Origin: JAJYIV01 sp964499955
GTDB taxonomy: Bacteria; Patescibacteriota; Patescibacteriia; UBA9934; GWF2-40-263
Length of the DNA: 64,000 nucleotides
Reading direction: 5' to 3'
Assembly (NCBI GenBank): GCA_964499955.1
Contig: CAZCMI010000001.1
Location: 50,315 to 114,314, forward strand
The notes under the pieces were generated by a model that had not been told where the DNA came from, searched no databases, and saw nothing but the letters and a program-made list of their open reading frames with translations. A program made the translations under genes and the position numbers. Of this stretch, positions 27,701 through 35,448 are shown one piece after another (position 1 is the stretch's first letter; each line of letters starts with the position of its first letter).

Positions 27701-28909
27701 AGCCCGGTCTACGTCCTGGCTGGCGACGGCAGCATCAAAGACGCCGCCGACAACGAAATGCTCGATGAGAAAACCGTCACGGGCATCGACGGCGCCCGCC
27801 CGGTGATCGTGTTCCGCGATCCTACCTCGAACACCACGGGTACGACCTTGGACAAGTCGCTGGTCATCACGTTCTCGGAACCGATGAACAAGACGGACGT
27901 GCAGAACGACTTCTCGCTGAACCCCGGCGCCGGCACGCTCTCCTTCAACTGGTCGGAGGAAGACCGGACGGTGACCATTTCCCACCAGCTGTTGTTCCAG
28001 CGCGGCACCAACTACCACATCGCGTTCAACGATGAACCGGCCTCGGCCGCGAACGGTTCCAACGGCGTGGTGGACGACACGTTGGAAGACATTACCTGGT
28101 CGTTCGTCTCCCTGCCGCAAGACCACCATCAGAACGTCAGCAGTGGCGGTGGCGGCGGCGGAGGAGGAGGAGGTTTCGTCGCGGCCGCGTCCTGCACCCT
28201 TGTTTCCCCGACGGGCGGCATGGCGGTGATGCAGGGCCAGACCCTGTCTGTCGCTTGGCAGTCCAGCGGCAGTGGCATCTCGAACGTGCAGATCGCCTAC
28301 TCCACGGACGGCGGCGTGAGCTGGCAGCCGGTCGCCAGCAACGCGCCGAACACGGGCTCCCACGCCTGGACGGTAAACGCGCCGGTGTCCGCGAACGTCC
28401 TCGTGCGCGTGGACTGCCGCGACGCCAACGGCGGCAACCTGGCCACGGCCACGTCGTCCCCGTTCTCGGTGACGGAGGGTCAAGCGGGCCTGATTACGCC
28501 CAACTCGCCGTTCTACGCGACGCCGGCCCACCCCGTTGGGTCGCTCGTCAAGGCCGTGGGCATGCCGGCCGTCTACTACGTGGACGCCGACGCCACCCGC
28601 CGGCCGTTCTGGAACGAGCAGATCTTCCTCACGTGGTTCGAGAACTTCGACACCGTGATCGAACTGCCGCTGGAAGAGATTTCGAAGTACAAGATGGGCA
28701 AGCCGATGCTGCCGCAGCCCGGCACGCTGCTCATCAAGATCCAGACGGACCCGAAGACGTACTGGATCGACCCGGCCACGGGCATGGCCCGCTGGCTGAC
28801 GTCGGAGGACGCCGCGCTGCGCGTGGTGGGACCTGATTGGAACACGCGGGTCATCGACATCGACCCGACCATGTGGGCCTCCATCGCCTTCGGCCCGGAC
28901 GTTGAGTAA
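21722..28909 (+). CDS. Giant calcium-loop repeat surface protein with C-terminal shared domain
   Basis: 2395 residues. The signal peptide covers about 1-40 (ending AQA). About 13 Ig-like units follow, each opening with an aspartate-rich loop and a strand ending FSE, for example DEDADGKIDAFTVVFSEEV and DLNKDGTVDAVHLVFSESV. The loops resemble calcium-binding DxDxDG loops of EF-hand or dockerin type. Eight sites carry YG-repeat inserts (GYGYGYG). Near the end there is a polyglycine linker (28145-28178), an Ig/KNH-like domain with the pattern YSTDGGVSWQPV, then the shared domain (residues 2274-2395; RRPFWNEQIFLTWFENFDTV, IKIQTDPKTYWI, GPDWN). It is probably a calcium-stiffened cell-surface fibre or adhesin. 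Confidence 0.85.
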   Translation: MHVSTRSPRGRKVPVRAAFLGLVLAFGALVAPLAPAQAAITTQEAVSLISVDTGIVENSTPVAVLALNLAASAGETLRELTLHVNHPSWYDGTVDGGLFESLNTSATSGLHVYADNQSVGVNGRFDAADTLVAVDGIIEDGWGGFGYGYGYGYSTVTISFTAGVQIPQHDGPTADHQFRGADFFVVIRTNDLFDGGDAIPFTVEIPASNAIVYTGDGIDGGDAVPGNINPVETGALWGVDISPGDTFQTVETVDRDDNGLLDAIRVTWGAGFEEESWGYGYGFGLNDNFSSMTGSVSVVDESGEEDYAYNVSSIRTCLPDEDNACSQGSYYDNVFYLLLDEREIATPDVWNAPDSDHLWWGDTGVTPVVTMTNNSTLRDASIGFRQPGPPYPGNPDITYVANPNDEEEHDWRDVTTYNLPGGALVSLDGLDGEGAETDDDAPPVMVRAETEDNNGNGHVDTLLVYFSEPVYVTDGENSPSGFPAFINVQSVPGGTPYVIPSGNYTATGVGNSGVWEASFDLTESDVFDTSVVLSFEYDDSRVSTHIRDAADLDVLEHTIQTVDRAAPVLVHATTRDGNANGYLDGVYVEFSEEIFVGTVEGEDLYVYHTYEQFCVDGYEVTGITAAFGEGIGFGYGSKRYLLDLAPGNTWDTGVTPDIDVGCEEEAYGVFDLQHEADVTAHLDDEDYDELEEIFGFWRNVNDMQFFDETLDRAKPILMEASTYDIDENGFIDRLWLRFSEPIGDGDTCEAVPENFSVVDGEYTYASDDGDCGWVDDEAWGYGYGDYLLELAERDTPDTDATPSVTIVLDGEELGVFDLVGNENDGQSFGAAEDRAAPRVYRIDYLDEVGTANGRIDAIDLHFSETVVGGSSVLRRHHVRLADVGDFTGAVAHGSDAEDFSNLFSVGSYTSLQVDFKTEATVVDTHDDSGDFEVAFRFNVDALVGYGYGYGWNLQDGEGNGTGERCDSWPYDCGPLFTEETEGQVEENLGHADVQDHAAPVVFSSETLDDDGDGFVDTMVVVWSEVLDETETNLKLAGSFDLEDEQYPDFTLVSVVRADDNAYVIEEGEPDVTDPRTVTTFTIEASEIDASNEYGDTDAEIEISLKSDQNVNDPDDNTHTSGTFPAFTSADRALPTLCTSDREGTKCDENRQFLDNDENGNVDQVALIFSEPIRALGDSGGVVAGSFAVSMDDDGPLYTAVTGVSHGGGTRDVTLTLEEFGDFLTNPLEGDTGKEYDVSFGYGYGSPVTPLTLFEDMAGNEQDEEGLLFDLQDYAAPAMGYGFTRDADWNGKIDGVCVPFSELLDPDTVYFEEDPEYGFDFEVDGYAVASVSAPNVEGACQSAVHYLIDLTEGSTPDTDATPDVSIQEDYEFLDDAGNVFDADSFTAGPLAAADGAAPAIVSFTYLDTDVPRDGRIDTMRVTFSEPAVAASVLRAADLSFDDVGDFTGAAFGGSTADLVAETVSSVDVPLGTEATVVDTHEDSGDIAVDTLSGSFVLQDAAGNTTTQTADVFGSEVVFGTVSHATFLDGAAPVIKSFTYLDEDADGKIDAFTVVFSEEVTDESVLRRNDLDFAYGYGYGDFAGAAFGAGDNVITTASATVKVTLGTEATAVDTHDDSGDLSIETQGDFSLKDAAGNENDGHYVQNQADYLDGAAPAIFSFTYRDVNVDGRIDAIRVTFTEEVVAGSSLAAADLSLTNVGAFTGASFGYGYGYGSTANLLADLVDPAANVSVPLGTHATVVDTHDDSGDLAISTVSNGAFLLKDADGNETDDGLVFRAQTQAVFVDGAAPVIKAFTYLDEDGDGRIDAFGVDFSETVVQHAQSVLCPNDLQLTSVGAFTGADFGDCDGNTITEDTANVVVDLGTPATVITTYTAPDSLAISTKEAFSLRDDAGNVNSTLGAQAQATFADGARPIFVSATTKDLNKDGTVDAVHLVFSESVDVTNGGEATNVPTMTLSASTGTAAFNNVEDASFEGVAELTLGVTVSSTANTALILSPVYVLAGDGSIKDAADNEMLDEKTVTGIDGARPVIVFRDPTSNTTGTTLDKSLVITFSEPMNKTDVQNDFSLNPGAGTLSFNWSEEDRTVTISHQLLFQRGTNYHIAFNDEPASAANGSNGVVDDTLEDITWSFVSLPQDHHQNVSSGGGGGGGGGGFVAAASCTLVSPTGGMAVMQGQTLSVAWQSSGSGISNVQIAYSTDGGVSWQPVASNAPNTGSHAWTVNAPVSANVLVRVDCRDANGGNLATATSSPFSVTEGQAGLITPNSPFYATPAHPVGSLVKAVGMPAVYYVDADATRRPFWNEQIFLTWFENFDTVIELPLEEISKYKMGKPMLPQPGTLLIKIQTDPKTYWIDPATGMARWLTSEDAALRVVGPDWNTRVIDIDPTMWASIAFGPDVE
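22151..26860 (+). repeat. Scattered YG-coding hexanucleotide inserts (GGNTAY units)
   Basis: In-frame runs of the hexamer encoding Gly-Tyr occur at about 22157-22180, 22551-22572, 23615-23630, 24057-24074, 24551-24572, 25437-25453, 26435-26457 and 26834-26860. Similar runs occur in the gene at 35449 (35614-35640, 35902-35921, 36354-36378). They vary from two to four units and sit in loops where sibling repeats lack them. Confidence 0.8.
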
Positions 28910-28938
28910 CGGACGAGCCGCAAAAGACGGACGCGCGG

Positions 28939-28973
28939 AACCCCCTGCCTCCCCCGGCGGGGGTTTCGTTTTC
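28939..28973 (+). terminator. Intrinsic terminator of the giant gene
   Basis: Stem AACCCCC/GGGGGTT (28939-28945 with 28959-28965), then a T-rich tail. Confidence 0.75.
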
Positions 28974-29001
28974 CCCGCGGTCGTGGCACGATATGGGGCA
29001 T

Positions 29002-29538
29002 ATGCGCATGCCCCTTCTCGTTTTTACCGCCGTGTTGTCGCTTGTATTCGCCGGGTTTGGCTGCCGGCGCGCGCCGGAGCCGTTGCCGCCCGTTACCGAA
29101 CCGGTGGTGCGGGACGGCGCGTTGCAGGCGCCGGTTTTCACCGTGGCGTTGCCGCGCGGCGTGGAAGGATGGATCGAAGAGCGAGGGCAGGAGGAAGGGG
29201 ACGGCGGCATCACCGTCGCCCGGCTGCAGAATTTCCCCCGTCAGGACGGCATGGAACGGGGGCGGTGGTTCGCCATCGTGCGTGTGGGCGGCCAGACGGA
29301 GCAAGCCGCGTTCCGTGCCGCCTACGCCACGGCGCGCGCGGGCATGTTGGGCGGTTCCTCGGCCGTGGTGGGGGAGGGCGTCCTGCCCGATGACGAAGCC
29401 GCCGCGGGCGCGGGCGCCGCGCGGGGATACCTCGTTTCCCGTGCCGACGGCGCGGTGACGGACGTCCGTATGTACGCCTTCAACGACGCCGCCTTGGCGG
29501 AAGCCGACGCCGTGGTGCAGAGCATTGTGTGGCGCTAA
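29002..29538 (+). CDS. Small putative lipoprotein
   Basis: 178 residues. In-frame ATG codons at 28993, 29002 and 29008 are possible; 29002 gives a normal signal peptide. The hydrophobic segment ends FAGFGC, a usable lipobox with Cys near residue 21. The rest is an Arg/Gly/Ala-rich mixed alpha/beta domain of about 150 residues with no recognised motif. It stands alone between the giant surface gene and the glycosyltransferase operon. Confidence 0.65.
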   Translation: MRMPLLVFTAVLSLVFAGFGCRRAPEPLPPVTEPVVRDGALQAPVFTVALPRGVEGWIEERGQEEGDGGITVARLQNFPRQDGMERGRWFAIVRVGGQTEQAAFRAAYATARAGMLGGSSAVVGEGVLPDDEAAAGAGAARGYLVSRADGAVTDVRMYAFNDAALAEADAVVQSIVWR

Positions 29539-29543
29539 GGCGC

Positions 29544-29585
29544 AGGGCCGGTTCGTTGCCCGCCGGTCCTGTTTCGTGATAGAAA
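29544..29585 (+). promoter_or_regulatory. Terminator hairpin fused to extended -10 (TG-A-TAGAAA)
   Basis: Stem AGGGCCGG/CCGGTCCT (29544-29551 with 29563-29570), then GTTTCG and TG at 29577-29578 with TAGAAA at 29580-29585. It ends the lipoprotein unit and starts the glycosyltransferase operon. Confidence 0.55.
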
Positions 29586-29611
29586 AGCGTATCGAATGGC
29601 CTGCGTTTCCT

Positions 29612-30574
29612 ATGTCCGAACAGCGCAATCTCCTGTCCATCGTCGTGCCTGTCTTTAACGAGGAGGGGAATCTTCCGGCCCTCGTTGAGGCCTTGCGCGC
29701 GGCGGTGGCGGAAACCGGCATGGACGCGCAGTTCCTCTTCGTGGACGATGGGTCCACGGACGGCGGCCCCGCCTGGCTGGCGGAAGCGGCCCGCCGGGAC
29801 GAACGCGTGGCGGTCATCGCCCTGTCGCGCAATTTCGGCAAGGAAATCGCCTTGAGCGCCGGGCTGCACCACGCGACCGGCGACGCCTGCCTCATGCTGG
29901 ACGCCGACTTGCAGCATCCGCCGGAACGCATCCCCGCGTTCGTGGCCGCGTGGCGGGCAGGGAACGACGTCGTCATCGGCGTGCGCCATGACGAAGCGGA
30001 CGCCTCCTGGGTGCGCCGCGCGTGCTCGGCGGCCTTCGCGCGGTTCATGTCCCGCGCGTCCGACACGCCCTTCGTGCCCGGAGCCACGGACTTCCGCCTG
30101 CTGGACCGGACGGTCGTGGACGCCTTCAACCGCTTTACGGAACACCGCCGCATGACCCGCGCGTTGGTGGATTGGCTCGGGTTCCGCCGCGCCTGCATCC
30201 CGTTTTCGGCCCGGGCGCGCGCCAACGGCACGTCCCACTACGGCTTCGGCCGCCTGCTGCGCCTGGCGGTGGCGGGCGTGGTGTCGCACAGTTTCTTCCC
30301 GTTGAAATGGGCCGGCATCTTCGGCATTGCCATTACGGTGGCGTCCGGGGCCTTCGGCCTGTTCCTGCTGGTGGAAAAATATCTCTTGGGCGACCCGTTC
30401 GGTTGGAACGTCTCCGGTGCCGCGTCCCTGGCCGTGCTGAACGTCTTTTTGACCGGCGTGATGTTGAGCTGTATGGGCCTGCTTTCTCTGTACGTTTCGC
30501 ACATTCACGCGGAAGCCGCCAACCGGCCGTTGTACGCGGTGCGCGCCCGGCTGAACGTGCCGCCGCGGGTATGA
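29612..30574 (+). CDS. GT2 polyprenyl-phosphate glycosyltransferase (DPM1/GtrB type)
   Basis: 320 residues from the ATG at 29612. The N-terminal GT-A domain has SIVVPVFNEEGNL, FVDDGSTDGG and the DxD segment MLDADLQHPPE (Asp97/Asp99). Two membrane spans lie at about 235-260 and 270-300. This architecture belongs to enzymes that load a sugar onto undecaprenyl phosphate (GtrB, ArnC, dolichol-phosphate-mannose synthase family). The product could feed the GT39-like or other membrane glycosyltransferases in the window. The end overlaps the next gene as ATGA. Confidence 0.85.
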   Translation: MSEQRNLLSIVVPVFNEEGNLPALVEALRAAVAETGMDAQFLFVDDGSTDGGPAWLAEAARRDERVAVIALSRNFGKEIALSAGLHHATGDACLMLDADLQHPPERIPAFVAAWRAGNDVVIGVRHDEADASWVRRACSAAFARFMSRASDTPFVPGATDFRLLDRTVVDAFNRFTEHRRMTRALVDWLGFRRACIPFSARARANGTSHYGFGRLLRLAVAGVVSHSFFPLKWAGIFGIAITVASGAFGLFLLVEKYLLGDPFGWNVSGAASLAVLNVFLTGVMLSCMGLLSLYVSHIHAEAANRPLYAVRARLNVPPRV

Positions 30575-32688
30575 CGCCCGACGTCAGCATCATCGTACCG
30601 ACGAAGAACTCCGCCCGCACGTTGGAGACCTGCCTGCGTTCCTGTCGGGCGCAGGAGGGTGTTTCCGTGGAGGTCGTCGTGGCGGACAATTTTTCCACGG
30701 ACGGCACGGCGGAGATCGCCCGGACCCACGCGGACCGGGTGTTTGCGTGCGGTCCCGAACGTTCGGCGCAGCGGAACGAGGGCGCGCGCCAGGCGCGTGG
30801 AAACGTCCTCCTGTTCATCGACAGCGACCTGCGTTTGGAACCGGACGCCGCCCGGGCGTGCCTGAAGGCGCTGCAGGAGCCGGGCGTTCGCGGCGCGGTC
30901 CTGCCGGACGAATCCTTCGGCGAGGGATTTTGGTCGGCGTGCAAGACGGCGGAACGCAAATGCTACGAAGGGGAAGGGTGGATCGAGACGCCGCGCGCGT
31001 TTCCGCGGGACGTGTTTTGGGCCGCGGGCGGGTATGACGAAACGATGGTCAGCGGCGAGGACTGGGACCTGGCGCAGCGCGTGGGCGGGCCGTTCGTTTG
31101 CGCGCGGACGCGCATGTATCACGACGAAGGCCGCCTGCCGTTTTGGGGCGCCGCGCGGAAGAAATGGTATTACGGGCGCCGGTTCGTTCCGTACGCGGAC
31201 AAGGCGGAACACGCGGACCTGCGCCGCGCGCAGCTGAGCGCGCGCAAGCGGTTCGCTCTTTTGTGGCGCAAGACGGGCGAACGCGGGGAGCCGTTGGCGG
31301 TGCGGGTTGGCGTCTTGTGGGTGAAGGCCTGCGAAGGCGTCGCGTTCTTCGGCGGGATGGCTTGGACGCGCGTATTCGGCGCGCCGCGCGGCATGATGCC
31401 GTCCGGCGGGCAGAGCGCCCCCCCCCGCGACATTCCCGCTCGCGGCGCTCTTGACGCCGCGTTCGTGTTAACCCCCTGTTTTCCACCGGCCGTGGGCGGG
31501 ACGGAAGCTGCCTCCTCGCGGCTCGCGCGGTTCTTGGCGACGCGCGTGGGCCGCGTGGAAGTGATTTGTCCGGCGGATGCCGATCCCGGGGCCGCCCGTG
31601 CGTTCGACGCGTCTTTTGAAACGCCCGTGCGCCGGTTCGGTTCCCGGTTGTCCCGTGCGGCGGAGGCAACTATCGTCCGTTCGAACCGGGGGACGGACCG
31701 CATGTACGGCGGGTCCGCGCCGCCTTCGTTGCGCGCGGGCGTGGAGGCCGCGTTCTTCGGGTGCGCCATGACGTGGGGTTTCGCGTGGACCTTGTTCCGC
31801 CGAGCGCGGGCCGCGGTGGGCGCGAACGTCGCCGTCTCCTGCCATTCGTTGGCGGCCGTTTTTGCCGCGGGTCTCGTCCGGCGAGCGGTTCCGTCCAAGA
31901 AGATGCGGATCGCGTTCGTCAATGGTTTCGTCATCCAGCGGACGGGACAGACGGTGAAGAACTGGCTGATTTCCCTGTGTGTGCGGAGGGCGGACGTCTG
32001 CGTGTGCGTCTCGGAGGCCGTGGCCCGGCCCTTGCGGGAGGATTTCGGCGCGCGGAAGACGGTCGTATACCACTCCTGGCTGGCGTCGTGGGAGGGCGTG
32101 GATCGGGCGTGTGCGGCATCTGACGGCGGGCGCGCGTACGAGGCCGGCGTCCTGCACGTGTTGTTCGTCGGTCGGATCAGCCGGGAGAAGGGAATCGGGG
32201 AATTACTCGCGTGGATCCGGCATCTGCGTGAAACGGGTGACCATCGGTATGCCGTAACGATTGTCGGTACGGGGGACCCCGCCTTGGAGCGGGCCGTGCG
32301 GGAAGAAGCGGGACGCACGCCGTTCCTGCGCATGTTGGGCCGCGTGGACAAACCGGCCCTGTGGGACGTGTACGCGTCCCACGACGTTTTCCTCATGCCG
32401 TCCGTCTGGCAGGAGGGCGCCGGGAATGTCATTATTGAGGCGGCCGCGTGCGGAGTGCCCGTCTTGGGCGCGCCCGTCGGCGGGATTCCGGAATTGTCCG
32501 GCCTCGTGCCGTTTTCGGCTTTATTGGAAGGGAAGGCGCCGGCGGATTTCACACGGGCGTTGGATGCCATGGCCGCGCGCATGCGCGCGGCCGGGCGTCC
32601 GGCCGTCGTCCAGGCCTGCCGCGCCGCCGCCCGAACGCATTTTTCGGCTGCCAACGCCGAGGTTATTTGGAACGCATTCGGTTTATGA
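30571..32688 (+). CDS. Two-domain glycosyltransferase, GT2-GT4 fusion with C9 tract
   Basis: 705 residues. Residues 3-270 are a GT2 domain (VSIIVPTKNSARTLE; DSD at 84-86). Residues about 295-705 are a GT4 domain (TPCFPPAVGGTE; VLFVGRISREKGIGE; EGAGNVIIEAAACG as EX7E). The linker (about 275-295) contains a run of nine C residues at 31418-31426, codons 283-286. Gain of one C would stop translation at 31454 and loss of one at 31471, leaving only the GT2 domain. The start is the ATGA overlap at 30571; the longer upstream frame is non-coding. Confidence 0.85.
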   Translation: MTPDVSIIVPTKNSARTLETCLRSCRAQEGVSVEVVVADNFSTDGTAEIARTHADRVFACGPERSAQRNEGARQARGNVLLFIDSDLRLEPDAARACLKALQEPGVRGAVLPDESFGEGFWSACKTAERKCYEGEGWIETPRAFPRDVFWAAGGYDETMVSGEDWDLAQRVGGPFVCARTRMYHDEGRLPFWGAARKKWYYGRRFVPYADKAEHADLRRAQLSARKRFALLWRKTGERGEPLAVRVGVLWVKACEGVAFFGGMAWTRVFGAPRGMMPSGGQSAPPRDIPARGALDAAFVLTPCFPPAVGGTEAASSRLARFLATRVGRVEVICPADADPGAARAFDASFETPVRRFGSRLSRAAEATIVRSNRGTDRMYGGSAPPSLRAGVEAAFFGCAMTWGFAWTLFRRARAAVGANVAVSCHSLAAVFAAGLVRRAVPSKKMRIAFVNGFVIQRTGQTVKNWLISLCVRRADVCVCVSEAVARPLREDFGARKTVVYHSWLASWEGVDRACAASDGGRAYEAGVLHVLFVGRISREKGIGELLAWIRHLRETGDHRYAVTIVGTGDPALERAVREEAGRTPFLRMLGRVDKPALWDVYASHDVFLMPSVWQEGAGNVIIEAAACGVPVLGAPVGGIPELSGLVPFSALLEGKAPADFTRALDAMAARMRAAGRPAVVQACRAAARTHFSAANAEVIWNAFGL

Positions 32689-33695
32689 TTGTCGCCAGCG
32701 TCGCCGTTCCCGCGCGGAACGCGGAGAAAACCATGGGAGCGTGCCTGCGCGCGCTTGCGCGGCAGACCTTCCCGCCGGACCAGTTTGAGGTCGTCGTGTG
32801 CGACGACGGTTCGACGGACGCAACTCGCGCCATCGTCGAGCGCTTCGCCCAAACCGCCCCCTTCCGCCTGCGCTTATTGCGGCGCCGTCCCGATGACGTG
32901 CACGGCCCCGGCTTTGCGCGCGGGGACGCCTGGCGTGCGTGCGAGGGAGACGTCCTGCTGGCGACGGACGCGGATTGCGTGCCGGATCCCGCCTGGATCG
33001 CCGAAGCCGTCGCGGCCGTGCGGGAACGCGGGGAAGCCGTCGTCTTCGGCGCGACGGTCGCGGAAGACCTGTTGTTATTTCCACATCGGGCCGCTGCGAT
33101 CGGCTGGGGCGTCACCGGCAATTGCGCCGCGCGGCGGGACGTTTTCCAGACCCATGCGTTCGACCCCTCGTTCGTCGGGCTGTACGGCGAAGACGCGGAT
33201 TATTTCCTGCGGATCGAACGGGCCGGCGTCCGCATCGCCCGCGTTCCCGGCATGCGGGTTCTGCATCCGGTAAAGGTGTATGGCGCGAAGACGCTCGCGT
33301 ACCGCGCTTTCAGCAGGAAGAACGAAGCGTTATTGCATAAAAAGCACGGCGGGCGCGCGGCGCCGTTCTTCCATCCGTTTTTTCGCGCCTTCGGTCGAAC
33401 GGGCGTTTCCCCGATGTTCCTCGCCGTCGTCGGGTTTTTTCTCGCGGCGGTCTTGCTCATCGCCACCGTGCCTCTCCGCCTCGTTCTTGTCCTGTTTGCC
33501 GCAAGCGCCGTGATGGGCGGCATCTGGTTCCTGTGTTGGGGCTACAAGACGTGTATCATATTCCTGCCGCCGGACGCGCCGCCCGTGTCGGTGCGGGAAC
33601 GGGTACGGACGCTCGCTTCGCTTGTCTTGTACATGCCGTGCCTCCTCGCCGCCCGCGTATACGGGTCGGTCCGATATCATACGTGGTTCGTTTGA
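32685..33695 (+). CDS. GT2 glycosyltransferase with C-terminal membrane segments
   Basis: 336 residues from the ATGA overlap. The GT-A domain has ASVAVPARNAEKTM, VCDDGSTDATR and TDADCVPDP. Two or three hydrophobic segments follow (about 240-300), so the enzyme is membrane-bound. Cytoplasmic sugar transfer to a lipid-linked glycan is the likely role. It is the last tightly coupled gene of the operon starting at 29612. Confidence 0.85.
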   Translation: MIVASVAVPARNAEKTMGACLRALARQTFPPDQFEVVVCDDGSTDATRAIVERFAQTAPFRLRLLRRRPDDVHGPGFARGDAWRACEGDVLLATDADCVPDPAWIAEAVAAVRERGEAVVFGATVAEDLLLFPHRAAAIGWGVTGNCAARRDVFQTHAFDPSFVGLYGEDADYFLRIERAGVRIARVPGMRVLHPVKVYGAKTLAYRAFSRKNEALLHKKHGGRAAPFFHPFFRAFGRTGVSPMFLAVVGFFLAAVLLIATVPLRLVLVLFAASAVMGGIWFLCWGYKTCIIFLPPDAPPVSVRERVRTLASLVLYMPCLLAARVYGSVRYHTWFV

Positions 33696-33708
33696 CCTTC
33701 TCCCGTCT

Positions 33709-35376
33709 ATGACCTTCGCCTCCCTCCGAACCCACGCCGCCGCCTGGTTGAAGCGTTGGGTGCATCTGTGGCCGTTTCCCCTGGCCGTGCTGGCCGTCAC
33801 CGGTCCGTGGTTGGCGCCCGGGTACCTGTTTTTCACGGACTTCGCCGTCGGCCCGTATTCCCGCTTTTCCTGGCCGACGATTGGGGCGCCGGGAAAGGCG
33901 CTCATGCACGTCGTCGGCGCGGTGACCTCGAACGACGTCGGGCAGACGGTCTTTTTGGTGGCGCTGTGCGCCGCCTTGCTCGCCGGCGGGTACCGCCTGG
34001 CCCGCGCGTTTACGGACGACAAAACCGTCGCCGTGGTGGCGGGGTTATTCTTCCTGTTCAATCCGTTCGTGTACGACCGCTTCGGCTACGGGCAGGTGTG
34101 GGTGATCGCCAGCGTGGCCTGCATGGCCCTGGCCTTCGCCTCCGCCTGCGATTGGACGCGCGACCCGGCGGGGAAGCGCTGGGCCATCTTCCGCGCCTTG
34201 GCGTGGGCGGGGTTGTCCGTGCACTTCACGCCGCACGCGGCGTATTTGTTGGCGCCGCTCGCCCTGGCCTGGCTCGTTTGGTCCGTGCGGGAAACGGTGG
34301 CGGCGGGGACGGCGAAGGACATCTGGCGCGCGGCCATCGTGCCCGTGCTGCTCGGTCTCGCGGCCGCGGCCGTGATGAACCTCAACTGGGTCTGGCCCAG
34401 CGGCGGTGGCGGCGGGGGCGGCCTGTGGATTTCCACGGAGGAAATTACGTGGCACCACTTCCAGGTGTTCCGCACGGCGGGGGAGACGGCCTTCGACGCT
34501 TCGGCCCGCGTGGCGGCCTTGGCGGGCTTTTGGGGCGCCGCCCAGCACCGCTACCAGGATTTCACCGCCGAACCCGGCTGGATGAGCGCGTTCCTGCTGT
34601 CCGTGCCGTTGTTGGCCGCGGGCTGGTGGCAGGGCATGCGCGACCCGCGCCGGCGGTGGCTGGCCTGGGGGACGCTCGCCGCGGCGTTTGTTTCCTTCCT
34701 GCTGGCCTTGGGGTTGGCGTCCGCGCCCACGGAGGCGCTCACCCGCTTCCTCTTTGCCCACGCGCCCGGCTACTCCGGCATGCGCGAAACGCAAAAATGG
34801 GCGGCGGTGATGCTGGTGTGCTACGTCGTGTGGCTCACGTGGGGCCTGGCCTGGCTCCGCACGCGCACATGGGTGCGCGGCTGGCGCGCGGCGCTCACCG
34901 CGTTCGTGGCGGCCGTCATGATCGCCCAGGCGCCGCTGTTGGCCTGGGGGCTGCACGGCGCGTTCACCCCGCGCCCCTACCCGGACGATTGGCAGGAACT
35001 GGCCGTTTGGTTGGAAGAACGCGGCTGCGACGGCACCATCGTCTTCCTGCCGTGGCACATGTACATGGCCTTCCGGTGGATCGGCCCCGCGCCGGTGATC
35101 CGGCCGACCGCCGCTTTCCCGTGCCGCATGCTCGGCACGTCGGACATGGAATGGGGCGGGGTGGAGGTGATTGAGCGGGGAGCGCAGGGAGAGGTGGCCG
35201 CCTGGGTGAAAGCCCAGGGCAAAACCGACGTCCTGGCCGACCCGGACATCGACATCCGCCTGATCGTCCTGGCCAAGGAAGCGGACTGGCAGCGGTATGC
35301 GTGGCTTGCGAACGTTCCCGAGCTGCGCGGCGTATTCGACACGCCCACGCTGCGCGTGTACGAGGTCGTGCGGTAA
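33709..35376 (+). CDS. Large polytopic membrane protein, possibly a GT-C-like enzyme
   Basis: 555 residues from the ATG at 33709. About ten to twelve membrane spans fill residues 15-420, followed by a soluble domain (about 425-555, YPDDWQELAVWLEERGCDGTIVFLPWH). An early loop (LFFTDFAVGPYSRF) carries an acidic residue, as in GT-C enzymes, but no signature is firm. Polytopic proteins with such C-terminal domains (YfhO-like and GT-C folds) often transfer sugars on the outer face. Its place at the end of a glycosyltransferase operon fits. Confidence 0.65.
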   Translation: MTFASLRTHAAAWLKRWVHLWPFPLAVLAVTGPWLAPGYLFFTDFAVGPYSRFSWPTIGAPGKALMHVVGAVTSNDVGQTVFLVALCAALLAGGYRLARAFTDDKTVAVVAGLFFLFNPFVYDRFGYGQVWVIASVACMALAFASACDWTRDPAGKRWAIFRALAWAGLSVHFTPHAAYLLAPLALAWLVWSVRETVAAGTAKDIWRAAIVPVLLGLAAAAVMNLNWVWPSGGGGGGGLWISTEEITWHHFQVFRTAGETAFDASARVAALAGFWGAAQHRYQDFTAEPGWMSAFLLSVPLLAAGWWQGMRDPRRRWLAWGTLAAAFVSFLLALGLASAPTEALTRFLFAHAPGYSGMRETQKWAAVMLVCYVVWLTWGLAWLRTRTWVRGWRAALTAFVAAVMIAQAPLLAWGLHGAFTPRPYPDDWQELAVWLEERGCDGTIVFLPWHMYMAFRWIGPAPVIRPTAAFPCRMLGTSDMEWGGVEVIERGAQGEVAAWVKAQGKTDVLADPDIDIRLIVLAKEADWQRYAWLANVPELRGVFDTPTLRVYEVVR

Positions 35377-35392
35377 GTGATGAAGAGGGAAC

Positions 35393-35424
35393 AACGTCCG
35401 CCTCACGGCGGGCGTTTCGTTTTG
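35393..35424 (+). terminator. Intrinsic terminator of the glycosyltransferase operon
   Basis: Ten-base-pair stem (35393-35402 with 35407-35416, one T-G pair), loop TCAC, T-rich tail running into the next promoter. Confidence 0.85.
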
Positions 35425-35433
35425 TGGTATACT
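35425..35433 (+). promoter_or_regulatory. Extended -10 promoter (TG-G-TATACT)
   Basis: TG at 35425-35426 and TATACT at 35428-35433 directly behind the terminator. The leader is about 10 bases or less. Confidence 0.65.
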
Positions 35434-35448
35434 CCTCCCGATTAATCC

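Noticed and set aside
28145..28178. GGN-rich tract as a phase-variation repeat
   Set aside because: It is a triplet-periodic glycine linker; length change would not shift the frame and a similar linker occurs in the gene at 35449.
22784..28531. A 1915-codon open frame on the minus strand opposite the giant surface gene
   Set aside because: No signal, motif or sensible composition; it is rich in Arg/His/Gly as expected for the complement of GC-biased codons. The plus strand gene has clear domains.
30022..30570. Upstream extension of the GT2-GT4 gene
   Set aside because: The extension overlaps the preceding glycosyltransferase in another frame and has no family similarity; the ATGA at 30571 fits.
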